A stretch of 64,000 nt of DNA, taken from assembly GCA_020631355.1 (NCBI GenBank), contig JAHDHL010000026.1, positions 1 to 64,000 of the forward strand, in the 5' to 3' direction. The translations under genes were made by a program, and so were the position numbers. The stretch comes from Saprospiraceae bacterium (GTDB taxonomy: Bacteria > Bacteroidota > Bacteroidia > Chitinophagales > Saprospiraceae). The notes under the pieces are model-generated. The model was given only the letters and a program-made list of their open reading frames with translations. It did not search any database and was not told the origin of the DNA. Below are positions 28,201-35,673 of the stretch, in pieces. Every line of letters starts with the position of its first letter. Position 1 is the stretch's first letter.

Positions 28201-29011
28201 TGATGATTTCAATGCTGTCAATACCACCCAACTACCAACAGAACCCGGAGATGTAGCAGGTATTGCCAATCTATTAATAGAAAAAAGACCCGGACAAAGC
28301 AGTGATGGTTCAGGACATCATTCTACCTATCCCGACGGAGTCAATATAGACCCCATCGACTCAGATATCGTATGGAATGCTACTGCCAACAGATGGGAGG
28401 TGAGTCTATCCGTCACAGGATTCAGTGGGTTCTGGGTAAAGACAAGCTCTACTCCGCTTCCTGTGGAACTCTCTTATTTCGAAGTGGAAAAACAGGGTAA
28501 AACTGCTGTACTTACTTGGGAAACAGCATCTGAGGAAAACAACATGGGCTTCCATATCCAACGTTCATCGAATGGCTTCGAATTCGAAACTATCGGCTGG
28601 GTGGATGGAGCAGGTAGTACACTCGATATTCAGGAATATCGATTCGTAGATGAAGAACCCATGATGGGAATCAACTACTACCGACTTATACAGGAAGATT
28701 GGGACGGTACCACTTCTCCTAGTGATGTAAGAAAAGTCGTATTTGAGGGTGAGACATCCGCCAACCTTTTTCCTAACCCAATCAAGGGCGGACTGGACAT
28801 GACACTGCAACTAGACATTCAGGATAATGATGATGTGGAAATTGCAATTGTAGATACCAATGGAAGATTCATGAGTCATGTACAAACGAATGTTGAAAAA
28901 GGAATGAACTATCTAAGGATACCTACGGACAGACTCATCTCAGGATTCTACTTTCTAAGGATTTCCAATGAAAAGGAAATACAAAACATCAAGTTTTCAG
29001 TGTTAAAATAA
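25220..29011 (+). CDS. type A T9SS cargo protein with 17 ELWKSDGT-type repeats
   Basis: A 1263-residue exported protein. Residues 1-20 are a signal peptide (MRQLYIFVCILFVSMGIHAQ). Seventeen repeats of about 47-52 residues follow (to about residue 860), each with LYF(T/I)A.D....ELWKSDGTEAGTV.VKDI.PG. Such ELWxxDGTxxGT repeats occur in secreted Bacteroidota and hyalin-like proteins and probably fold as beta-propeller or beta-solenoid blades. A linker region and an FN3-like domain (about 1080-1180, LSYFEVEKQGKTAVLTWETAS) come before the type A sorting domain NLFPNPIKGGLDM... GFYFLRISNEKEIQNIKFSVLK. It is predicted to be a surface protein; its ligand is unknown. Its position just after the kinase/regulator pair allows, but does not prove, control by it. 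Confidence 0.92.
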   Translation: MRQLYIFVCILFVSMGIHAQTGHAPHIIKVINETGGFLNSSPDAFTEMDGSLYFTASNSLNGKELWKSDGTEAGTMMVKDIFTGYNSSNIESMINANGTLFFAAYTEDTGKELWKSDGTEAGTVLVKDINPGSNSSNIQRLTHVNGTLYFVAQDSNYDTELWKSDGTEAGTVRVKDINPTGNSVDGYYNTIMEVVNNTLFFTAHDGNYNYNLWKTDGTEVGTVLVKEINPNSSPYIREMVNVNNTLFFIADNGTDGAELWKSDGTETGTVMVKDIYTGPSWSEPKQLTAFNNQLFFTASDATNARELWKSDGTETGTVRVKDINPGNYSSNPNHLVNANGILFFIADDGTDGAELWKSDGTEAGTVRVKDINPTGNSTDDSYSIFLAVGNILYFTAHDGSYKLNIWKSDGTETGTIMVKEFNPGGSSYVPQIMDVNGTLFLSAMNDQIGQELWKSDGTTAGTHIVKDIFKGYSPSVFNHDVQAYIGNTLFFLADDGIHGKELWKSDGTAAGTAMIKDINPGIMSSSIDELINAEGTLYFTARDGTHGEELWKSDGTTVGTVMVKDINPGMNGSSIEKLTNVDGTIFFSNFDSSTGRELWKSDGTEAGTVLVKDIYNVTTPYVRSSNPNWLTNVGGQLYFIADNGTDGKELWKSNGTETGTILVKDINPGTSGSNPSNLVNFNGTLYFSAYDPTYSFEMWQSDGTETGTTIVHDINPSGGSSPTQFMEVNGVLFFVAYEPTTDRELWKFDGTTASLVKDINPGNSSIGNLKNMNGTLYFKANDGVHSDELWKSDGTNAGTVMIKDIHSTYGSGIDDFEVVGNTIFFSASDTNYGRELWKSDGTEAGTTIVQDIDTNGSSNPKKLINVNGRLFFYARTTHNELQYNTSLFTLGQCTPNNTLAVDMVNESRRNSLSFNDQVQSGNNNQTCRCDIMGHLIETTEAEGNNPLTGGVKTQLWVDDTQDPLFVKRHFEITPATNPGTATAKVTLYFTQEDFDDFNAVNTTQLPTEPGDVAGIANLLIEKRPGQSSDGSGHHSTYPDGVNIDPIDSDIVWNATANRWEVSLSVTGFSGFWVKTSSTPLPVELSYFEVEKQGKTAVLTWETASEENNMGFHIQRSSNGFEFETIGWVDGAGSTLDIQEYRFVDEEPMMGINYYRLIQEDWDGTTSPSDVRKVVFEGETSANLFPNPIKGGLDMTLQLDIQDNDDVEIAIVDTNGRFMSHVQTNVEKGMNYLRIPTDRLISGFYFLRISNEKEIQNIKFSVLK
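25370..27780 (+). repeat. coding tandem repeats of about 140-155 bp (17 copies)
   Basis: Each copy encodes the GKELWKSDGTEAGT.MVKDINPG core. Copy 14 (EMWQSDGT, near 27310) and copy 15 (shortened, RELWKFDGTTASLVKD, near 27450) are the most diverged. Synonymous differences between copies are frequent, so the array is not very recent. Confidence 0.85.
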
Positions 29012-29032
29012 CAACTTGATTCTGTTCCCAAT

Positions 29033-29073
29033 AAGGGGTATGGCATTCCCGTCATACCCCTTGCTTTCATTTT
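29033..29073 (+). terminator. probable intrinsic terminator
   Basis: AAGGGGTATG (29033-29042) pairs perfectly with CATACCCCTT (29053-29062) and is followed by a moderately T-rich tail. It lies between convergent genes, 21 bases after the stop at 29011. Confidence 0.6.
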
Positions 29074-29113
29074 AGGGTTTGTATTTTGTATCCTTGGATG
29101 GAATTGTAAATAT

Positions 29114-30010
29114 TCAATACCGAACAATCCTCTCCATGAAAACCAAGTGGCCTTGCTCATCCTCAATGTGAATAAAATAAATTCCACTTTCCAGATGATC
29201 CATTCTTATGACTTGGGAAGAATGAAGTATTTGAATCTTGATTATCATTTCGCCTGTTACACTTATCAGTTGCATATGATAATTATCCAAGGGAACGGAT
29301 GATTCAATATGATAGGCATTATCCACAGGATTAGGATAGGATTTTATGGATATACCCGAAAATACATCCGAAACAGGATTAATGACATCGCAGGTTTCGT
29401 TCTCATGGATGGATAATTGCAAATCCTCAGTTTCGTAACAAATCAAATATTGGACATGAGGATCACAAACCCCGATATGTGGCAAAAAGAACTTGCTTCC
29501 TCCTATTCCAAGAATAATTTCCTTGCCAACAAAATCGGAAATCAGATCAGGAACAATCTGACGGGCATATGGATTCCCATCTATTTCTATTTCATCCACA
29601 TCAATGATTTCCACCAATATACTATCGGGCTCAACACCCGATGAATATGGAATTTGCATGTAATAACTCTCCCCTATTCCCTTATTGAAATCATATAATA
29701 ATCGGAATTGCTGCTGCTCATAGAAATAAACCTGATTATCTGATTCATGAATAAAAAACGTATCGCTTTCCTCGGGCTTTAGTATGCAATTCCCAATATC
29801 ATTGAACAGCCCAAAAATCCTGCATGGTTTATCGTCTATGATCGTATCTCCTATGACTTGCATTTCCAATAAGGGTGATGGAGGTGAGATGGGAATATTA
29901 ACCTGACGATAGTAAAAGGTAGCACCCAAAGGAGCAAAGTCATCCAACTGCGCAGATAATATTATTGGAAAAAATAAAAAGGGGGTTAAATATTGTAATC
30001 CCAGTTTCAT
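29114..30010 (-). CDS. small type A T9SS cargo protein
   Basis: A 298-residue exported protein. Signal peptide residues 1-20 (MKLGLQYLTPFLFFPIILSA), then a beta-rich domain of about 200 residues with no recognised family. Features are GDTIIDDKPCRIFGLF near 53-68, three cysteines around 182-206, and the VDEIEIDGNPYARQIVPD stretch. A type A sorting domain occupies the end (IKSYPNPVDNAYHIES, MQLISVTGEMI, ESGIYFIHIEDEQGHLVFMERIV). It starts 25 bases after the stop of the lipoprotein gene, so the two form an operon. It may be a secreted partner of that lipoprotein. Confidence 0.85.
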   Translation of the reverse strand: MKLGLQYLTPFLFFPIILSAQLDDFAPLGATFYYRQVNIPISPPSPLLEMQVIGDTIIDDKPCRIFGLFNDIGNCILKPEESDTFFIHESDNQVYFYEQQQFRLLYDFNKGIGESYYMQIPYSSGVEPDSILVEIIDVDEIEIDGNPYARQIVPDLISDFVGKEIILGIGGSKFFLPHIGVCDPHVQYLICYETEDLQLSIHENETCDVINPVSDVFSGISIKSYPNPVDNAYHIESSVPLDNYHMQLISVTGEMIIKIQILHSSQVIRMDHLESGIYFIHIEDEQGHLVFMERIVRY

Positions 30011-30035
30011 GATTGAGGTTTTTTGAAGTTGTTTT

Positions 30036-31808
30036 TTAAAATCCTACCCTATACTTCGCCAATAAATAATAAATCTTTTCCGGTTCACCGAAAATCAGTA
30101 AGGCTGTCTGGTCTCCGGTATCAGCGGAAACGAACCGTTCTTTCATTCCTGATGCTTCCAAGGCCTTATTGAAGATGGAAATGACGAATCCGACCTGATA
30201 CCAATCACCAATATCACTTGGATGGCCGATAAAAACCCGTTCATCCCAATATAAATATATATCATATTGTACCTGACCATCACCATCCACTTGGGTATCC
30301 ATCCTAACCTTTGCTTCAGATAATCTGTTATCTGTATTCTGAATTAGTCTGTGAAAGAGAACATCATAATCAACGGGTACCATCCCGGGTTCTGCATCAA
30401 ACCAATGACTAATCCCTGACTCCTCCAGAACCTGATACACATACTGGTTAATGGTTCCGTATTCATTCGAATTATTCAATTCTAATTTTTCCTTTGGAAT
30501 GGCCTGACTGATGAGTCCCATATCTAATAATTCCTTGGCAAAGGAGTCATGATTACCATTCTTGATGACATAAATCTTTTTGGTGGTCTCAATGATTTCA
30601 GGTTGGGAAACAAAGTTCTCCATTTTCTGCAACTGGCTTTCTTGTCCTATTTCCTTGAGTGTGGAAATGAATCTTTCATAATGCCAATTCATCCGAGGTA
30701 TGCTTATTTCGAAACCCTTAAGTATCCCATCAAGCATTTCCTTATCCTTGTGCTCAAGGTAATATTCCTTGGCATATGGCAAGGTCTCATTATAGGTCTT
30801 GGCCTGTGACAATCGCTCTTTCAAGAGATTACCAATATCCTTATCTCCCCATCGAGCAAGTGCCTTTATAGCATCATCGAATAATATCCCATGCGCTATA
30901 CATTTCTTAGCAAAGGGGATATTTTCCTTACCTCCATGTTGGAGTATCATTCTCATCGGAATACTCAATGGTGTCGAAGCTGCACTAACGCGATTTTCAT
31001 TGTATGGATTTTCCATATCCACAAATTGGCCCACAATTTTTTTGGAGTGCTTAACAACATTGCTTTTCATGGATGCATCACCATTCCTTGCAAATGTCTC
31101 CAGCGACTGGAACAGATATCTGATATCAAATAAATTCCCATCATTATTCATGAGTTTCCCGACGATATAATCCAGGGATTTTTTTTCCTTGGCCTTGCTA
31201 CTTATGAGAAATATCAGTCTTTTCTCCCTCTTGAATTCCCCGGAAATCAATAATTGGTGCAAGGCTTCCGTTTCACCCTCTAATTCCGAATACCTTAATA
31301 AATTGACAATAGCCATTTGGTCCGACTCCTTGGAAAGGTTAGCCAGTATCGCTTGGGATAATTCCTTATGTCTGATTCCCGGGTGTATCGTATCATTAGA
31401 AAATTGGTGGATAGAATTATAAACATCCATTCTGTTTTGGGTATCATCCGATGCCAGATTTTCCAATAATTGTGGGAGTACGCTATCATCTCCTTTCTTA
31501 TAAGCATCTCCCTTTTTCCAGACTTCTGAATATTGGGGTTCTTCAGGCTGATAAGTGGATGGTGTGTAGCTTGAAGTCTGAATTTCCTTGCTTTCTATGT
31601 ATTGTAATAATTCCCTTACTTTTTTCTTATTCGTAACGACCTCAATGTCATCGTTCGATTGAGCAGCTTTAGACTGGGCCATTCTCTTGGCTTCCATTTC
31701 ATAGGTTTCCCTTAAATCATATTGGAAGTCGATATTATTCGTTGGTGTTTCTCCTTGGGAACAAGCTATGCATGAGACACAAAGGAGTAGGAAGTAGAGT
31801 TTATTCAT
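30036..31808 (-). CDS. hypothetical lipoprotein with HEAT-like helical region
   Basis: A 590-residue protein with a signal peptide ending in a lipobox-like CVSCIAC, so lipidation is likely at Cys16 (or Cys13). Residues about 80-400 are a run of short helices with HEAT/ARM-like periodicity (for example DGNLFDIRYLFQSLETFARNGDASMKSNVVKH and IPFAKKCIAHGILFDDAIKALARWGDKDIGNLLKERL). The C-terminal 170 residues are a mixed alpha/beta domain (YDVLFHRLIQNTDNRLSEAKVRMD, then VQYDIYLYWDERVFIG) that I do not recognise. It is the first gene of a two-gene unit with the small T9SS cargo gene. Confidence 0.75.
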   Translation of the reverse strand: MNKLYFLLLCVSCIACSQGETPTNNIDFQYDLRETYEMEAKRMAQSKAAQSNDDIEVVTNKKKVRELLQYIESKEIQTSSYTPSTYQPEEPQYSEVWKKGDAYKKGDDSVLPQLLENLASDDTQNRMDVYNSIHQFSNDTIHPGIRHKELSQAILANLSKESDQMAIVNLLRYSELEGETEALHQLLISGEFKREKRLIFLISSKAKEKKSLDYIVGKLMNNDGNLFDIRYLFQSLETFARNGDASMKSNVVKHSKKIVGQFVDMENPYNENRVSAASTPLSIPMRMILQHGGKENIPFAKKCIAHGILFDDAIKALARWGDKDIGNLLKERLSQAKTYNETLPYAKEYYLEHKDKEMLDGILKGFEISIPRMNWHYERFISTLKEIGQESQLQKMENFVSQPEIIETTKKIYVIKNGNHDSFAKELLDMGLISQAIPKEKLELNNSNEYGTINQYVYQVLEESGISHWFDAEPGMVPVDYDVLFHRLIQNTDNRLSEAKVRMDTQVDGDGQVQYDIYLYWDERVFIGHPSDIGDWYQVGFVISIFNKALEASGMKERFVSADTGDQTALLIFGEPEKIYYLLAKYRVGF

Positions 31809-31974
31809 CAGAAGTCGTATTAAGTGATGCTCGTTGTATTATCTATCACTAAGATAATACCTCTCAGACCATATCATCTGCTTCGATATTCACAATCTAT
31901 ACCCAAAATGAGTCATTGGGCAATCCATTCCTACATTTCAGCAACCGACCCCTCTGCACTGACACGATTCGACA

Positions 31975-31982
31975 TATATTTG
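31975..31982 (+). promoter_or_regulatory. -7 box of a second orphan transcript
   Basis: TATATTTG matches TAnnTTTG. The expected -33 position has only TCTG, 18 bases upstream. The next plus-strand gene is 800 bases away, beyond a terminator. Confidence 0.4.
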
Positions 31983-31986
31983 TACT

Positions 31987-32101
31987 GGAAGACAACTTGA
32001 ATACCTATGACCCTACTCTGATTTCCTCATAAGACCAAATGTTTAACACCTGATCTAAAATTACCCCTGATTCCCCTCTAAAATGGAGGGGAATTTTTTT
32101 T
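31987..32101 (+). ncRNA. candidate small RNA of about 110 nt
   Basis: The interval runs from a predicted start after the TATATTTG box to a terminator with an eight-T tail. It contains only two tiny frames (ATG ACC CTA CTC TGA and ATG TTT AAC ACC TGA). The intergenic gap of 369 bases (31809-32177) has no protein gene. The extents are predicted from promoter and terminator only, and no known RNA family is recognised. Confidence 0.35.
32071..32101 (+). terminator. intrinsic terminator (plus strand)
   Basis: TTCCCCTC (32071-32078) pairs with GAGGGGAA (32086-32093), directly followed by eight Ts. There is no protein gene upstream on this strand, which is why an sRNA is suspected. Confidence 0.75.
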
Positions 32102-32135
32102 ATAAAAAAATGCGCCACACATGGTGTAGCGCATT
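32102..32135 (-). terminator. intrinsic terminator of the small exported protein gene
   Basis: AATGCGC (32109-32115) pairs with GCGCATT (32129-32135), and ACAC pairs with GTGT inside after one mismatch. The minus strand continues into seven Ts (complement of 32104-32110). It lies back to back with the plus-strand terminator. Confidence 0.75.
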
Positions 32136-32177
32136 CAAAGTATCTAACTAAAAATCGAATATTCCTAATATCTCGGA

Positions 32178-32588
32178 TTAATGTCTACCGAAAACATGAA
32201 CAGTAGCTTTTCCTCCCGGGCGGTTCTTGGAGTCATACCAGAATGTAATATCCTTTATCACTCTCTTACCTCCATTCAAATCAATGACTCTGGTTCCTGT
32301 TCTGGGTGAAAACTGATGTTTGATATTGATGGTTTCCTTTTGTCCATTACCATATTCCACAACCATCTTGTGCATATTCACACTGCCGCCTGTCACTTGT
32401 ACTTTCAACTTGGTGAATCCACCATCCCTTACACCTACCCTAATGACATCCTTATCCAAACGGAAATTGACTTTTTTGGAACCCAATCTTTCCCATTTTC
32501 CTAAATCCACATTCGGAATAATAGGTGAAGAAGCATATGATAAGGAACTGATGAGGGTGATGGCTACGAATAAGATTGCATTTTTCAT
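32178..32588 (-). CDS. small exported beta-rich protein
   Basis: A 136-residue protein with a signal peptide (residues 1-19, MKNAILFVAITLISSLSYA). The mature part is beta-rich: GKWERLGSKKVNFRLDKDVI, VGVRDGGFTKLKVQV, VEYGNGQKETINI and TRVIDLNGGKRVIKDITFWYDS, ending in TVHVFGRH. This pattern resembles small secreted proteins annotated as DUF2541 as I remember them; the assignment is tentative. It has its own terminator and stands alone. No enzymatic residues are visible. Confidence 0.75.
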   Translation of the reverse strand: MKNAILFVAITLISSLSYASSPIIPNVDLGKWERLGSKKVNFRLDKDVIRVGVRDGGFTKLKVQVTGGSVNMHKMVVEYGNGQKETINIKHQFSPRTGTRVIDLNGGKRVIKDITFWYDSKNRPGGKATVHVFGRH

Positions 32589-32781
32589 TTCTAATGTGGT
32601 TTTAAATATTTCTCGAATCTAATTACGCCCTTTTGACCATCGAACTTCCCTTGCGTTTAAAACGCTTATGTATTTTAAGATTTGTTTAAGATTTGAGGTA
32701 ATAAACCAATCGATTCAACTCAAGAGTCTGTTATATTGTTAATCCAATAAGAACTATATTCAAACATAATTATCGTCCGAC

Positions 32782-33606
32782 ATGAAATTCAAAGGAAGAA
32801 CCAACGAATATATTGAGCTGGCCCATATCACTAAGGAACGAGCCCATGAGATGAATGAAGTCCTTGAAAATGGTTTGTCCGCACTCTGGTTCAAGTCTGA
32901 CGATAATGTATTGAAAATTGATGGTGTGGAATATACATTCCATAATAACCAGATTGTCTTCCTTACGGAATTCCACCAAGTGGAAACCTTATCCACATGT
33001 AATATCCATTTCCTTCGTTTCAATCGGGATTTTTTCTGCATCCTCGACCATGATTCTGAAGTAGGATGCAGGGGTATCCTATTCTTCGGGGCTTCCCAGG
33101 TGCCCATTATCCGCATTCCCGAAAAGGAAATTCCCATGATGGAATTGTTTTGGGACACCTTTATGAATGAAATGGGTAATCATGATTCGTATCAGATTGA
33201 TATGTTGCAGATGATGCTGAAGCGATATCTGATCCTTTGTACGCGTTATTATAAGGAACAATGCCATGTGGAGAAAAAGGAAGATGCACATCATGATGTC
33301 ATTCGGGAATTCAATTTTTTAGTAGAACAACATTTCAGAAGTAAGCATTCCGTCAAGGAATATGCGGATCTGATGCATCGTTCGCCCAAGACACTTTCCA
33401 ACATATTTTCCAAGGTCAACCAAAAGACACCGCTTCAATACATACAAGAAAGGAGAATGCTGGAAGCCAGACGCAGCCTGAGGTATACCGATAAGGCCAT
33501 TTCCGAAATCGCCTATGATATCGGCTTCGATGATGTACAATCCTTTAGTCGATTCTTCAAGAAAAAGGAGGGCGTATCCCCTACGGGCTACCGCGATAAC
33601 GGATAA
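32782..33606 (+). CDS. AraC-family transcriptional regulator
   Basis: A 274-residue regulator. The N-terminal 140 residues form a cupin-like sensing domain (VEYTFHNNQIVFLTEFHQVE, then IHFLRFNRDFFCI). Residues about 172-272 are the two helix-turn-helix AraC domain: HSVKEYADLMHRSPKTLSNIFSK, then AISEIAYDIGFDDVQSFSRFFKKKEGVSPTGYR. It lies just upstream of an AhpD-like and an OsmC-like gene in the same orientation and probably controls them in response to oxidative or electrophile stress; this is inferred from proximity. Confidence 0.93.
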   Translation: MKFKGRTNEYIELAHITKERAHEMNEVLENGLSALWFKSDDNVLKIDGVEYTFHNNQIVFLTEFHQVETLSTCNIHFLRFNRDFFCILDHDSEVGCRGILFFGASQVPIIRIPEKEIPMMELFWDTFMNEMGNHDSYQIDMLQMMLKRYLILCTRYYKEQCHVEKKEDAHHDVIREFNFLVEQHFRSKHSVKEYADLMHRSPKTLSNIFSKVNQKTPLQYIQERRMLEARRSLRYTDKAISEIAYDIGFDDVQSFSRFFKKKEGVSPTGYRDNG

Positions 33607-33720
33607 ATCGGGCCTAGGGAAAAATGGACAACACCTCGGGAAAGATGGCCTATTCCCAAGCCTTGTTTTGCCTGCATCTTTGTATTGTCAAATTTAATTA
33701 ACCATTTAAAATTAATGATA

Positions 33721-34275
33721 ATGCAAAAGTTTCAAGTTCCAACCAGAGAAGAAGTTTCAGAAGGTAACCAACAGATTTTCGACCAATTGAAAAAGAATCT
33801 TGGATTCGTCCCTAACCTATATGCCTACTATGCACACAACGATACTGCATTGGGTGATTACCTTGGTTTCCAAAATAGAAAATCCACGCTTAAGGCCAAG
33901 GAGAGAGAGGTCATCAATTTGGTGGTCAGTGAAATCAATGGCTGTCGTTACTGCCAATCCGCACATACGGTTTTGGGTAAGATGAATGGCTTCTCAGAGG
34001 AACAAATCCTTGAAATCAGAGGAGGTAATGCACCTTTCGATTCCAAACTGAATGCCTTGGCCCAATTCGCAGCCGCTACTGCCCGCAACAAGGGACGTGT
34101 GGATGACTCAACCAAGGAAGCATTCTTTGCAGCAGGATATACCGAAGCCAACCTGATTGATGTGGTCTTCGTAATCGGTGACAAAATCATTAGTAACTAT
34201 ATCCATAACCTTGCGGGCTTTGCCATTGATTTTCCTTTGGCACCCGAGCTTTCAGAAGTTGAGGCGGGCGTTTAA
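33721..34275 (+). CDS. carboxymuconolactone decarboxylase / AhpD-like peroxidase
   Basis: A 184-residue protein of the CMD/AhpD-like family. The redox motif is CRYCQSAH with cysteines 75 and 78 and the downstream histidine, typical of thiol-dependent alkylhydroperoxidase members rather than true decarboxylases. The N-terminus (QKFQVPTREEVSEGNQQIFDQLKKNLGFVPNLYAY) is the usual one. An ATG at 33715 would add two residues. A CATCTTTG box at 33674-33681 is one base off TAnnTTTG and could be its promoter. It lies between the AraC-type regulator and the OsmC-like gene; both products are thiol peroxidase-like, suggesting a peroxide or electrophile response cassette. Confidence 0.9.
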   Translation: MQKFQVPTREEVSEGNQQIFDQLKKNLGFVPNLYAYYAHNDTALGDYLGFQNRKSTLKAKEREVINLVVSEINGCRYCQSAHTVLGKMNGFSEEQILEIRGGNAPFDSKLNALAQFAAATARNKGRVDDSTKEAFFAAGYTEANLIDVVFVIGDKIISNYIHNLAGFAIDFPLAPELSEVEAGV

Positions 34276-34385
34276 TCACAGATTGAATACTGCAACATCA
34301 AGAGACACTGGATTCTAGCATTGTCTAGCATCTGGTGTCCCATCATCCAACCACCTATTCTTTTCATCCTAAATCATACAATATT

Positions 34386-34823
34386 ATGGCGACTACAATT
34401 AATATCAAGAACATACCTCAAGGATACCAATCTATCATTACAAACGGAAAACACACCATCATCGGTGACGAACCCATCAAGAGCAAAGGAACAGACCTAG
34501 GTTTGGACCCTGCGGAATTGGTACTGGCAGGATTGGCCATGTGCAAGGTCGCTACGGTACGATATATCTCAAGGAAAAAGGGATGGGATATCCGTGATGT
34601 GGATGCACAATTGATACAGGAAGTCAAACGTGGCAAAGGAGGTCACTTATCTACCCGTGTCAAGGTCGCCATTAAGATTGAGGGGGATATCACACAGGAA
34701 CAGAAAGATGAATTATTAAAACAAGCAGATAATTGTTACATCCACAGAATGATTGAGGGAGATTGGGACATCGAACAAGCTGTGGAGTTAGAAAGTGAAT
34801 TTACGACAGAAGAAGTAGTATAG
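34386..34823 (+). CDS. OsmC/Ohr-family thiol peroxidase-like protein
   Basis: A 145-residue OsmC-fold protein. The two redox cysteines of the family are present: C53 in LVLAGLAMCKVATVR and C117 in QADNCYIHRMIEGDWDI. OsmC/Ohr proteins reduce organic hydroperoxides. ATG at 34386 is used; a longer frame from 34335 lacks similarity. It follows the AhpD-like gene by 110 bases and ends at a terminator, so the two may share a transcript. Which OsmC subgroup (OsmC or Ohr) it belongs to cannot be told. Confidence 0.92.
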   Translation: MATTINIKNIPQGYQSIITNGKHTIIGDEPIKSKGTDLGLDPAELVLAGLAMCKVATVRYISRKKGWDIRDVDAQLIQEVKRGKGGHLSTRVKVAIKIEGDITQEQKDELLKQADNCYIHRMIEGDWDIEQAVELESEFTTEEVV

Positions 34824-34862
34824 TTTTAAGGTTTTTCATGATTGGTAATAGATCTCTATTCG

Positions 34863-34896
34863 AAAGGTCGGCAATGGGAATTGTCGACCTTTTTAT
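34863..34896 (+). terminator. intrinsic terminator of the OsmC-like gene
   Basis: AAAGGTCG (34863-34870) pairs with CGACCTTT (34885-34892), with a G-T wobble and CAAT/ATTG pairing inside, followed by a short T-rich run. Confidence 0.7.
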
Positions 34897-34937
34897 TTAC
34901 TTTTAGAAATACACTTTACTCATCATAAAATCACCCC

Positions 34938-35564
34938 ATGAAAGCATCTGTTCTTTTCTCTTTATTCTTCTGCCTGATTCTGATACTAACGAATTGTTCA
35001 TCCAGTCAGAAAACTTCGAATGCAAGCCCTCTTACCTCCTTTGAACAAGTTTGGATTTTTCAGAATGGAAAGGAAATTCCCATCAAAGGACAACGGGATA
35101 AGATTACAATTGAAAGGTCTGCCTTTTCAATCAGATTCTTCAATCAACAATACCAACCTGCTTCAGATGAATTCTATGCGGCCCAAATCAAATCATTATT
35201 ACTTGCTGATGGGTTAGATGAGGTCAATGTAGGTATGATGATTGATGACACACCACACTTCAGGCCCGGAACGGGAATGGCCTGTAATCGAAGCGGAAAA
35301 TACGAATATATTTTTTTCAAGGAAATAGGTCATCATTACCTGATGTATGGCGATGAAAATAGTCGTAGACTTAATCTTTTATCCCAAACAGGGAAACAAT
35401 TAAAATTGGAGTTTGACATCAGCCAATTCAATATCAAAGGGGATATCATCCCTGTAACTGACAGTACAATGGATGAAATTTATTTTTCCATTTTATTGGA
35501 TAGGAATCTGAATGGTACAATTGACAAAGGAGAACTCACCCAGCTGACTGTTCAATTCAAATAA
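34938..35564 (+). CDS. hypothetical lipoprotein with EF-hand-like loop
   Basis: A 208-residue lipoprotein: signal sequence, lipobox LTNC with Cys20, then a serine-rich linker. The middle domain is not recognised. Near the C-terminus LDRNLNGTIDKGEL has the D-x-N-x-N-G-x-I-D-x-x-E spacing of a calcium-binding EF-hand-like loop (about residues 188-199). No partner gene is evident. Predicted envelope protein. Confidence 0.75.
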   Translation: MKASVLFSLFFCLILILTNCSSSQKTSNASPLTSFEQVWIFQNGKEIPIKGQRDKITIERSAFSIRFFNQQYQPASDEFYAAQIKSLLLADGLDEVNVGMMIDDTPHFRPGTGMACNRSGKYEYIFFKEIGHHYLMYGDENSRRLNLLSQTGKQLKLEFDISQFNIKGDIIPVTDSTMDEIYFSILLDRNLNGTIDKGELTQLTVQFK

Positions 35565-35673
35565 TAATTCATCATACAACAAGAAAATAAAATTTATTCG
35601 GTGTATCATTAAAATAGCTTCATAGAAAATATTCATCCCATTAATGAGTTATCCTATAAAACCATTCTACAAC

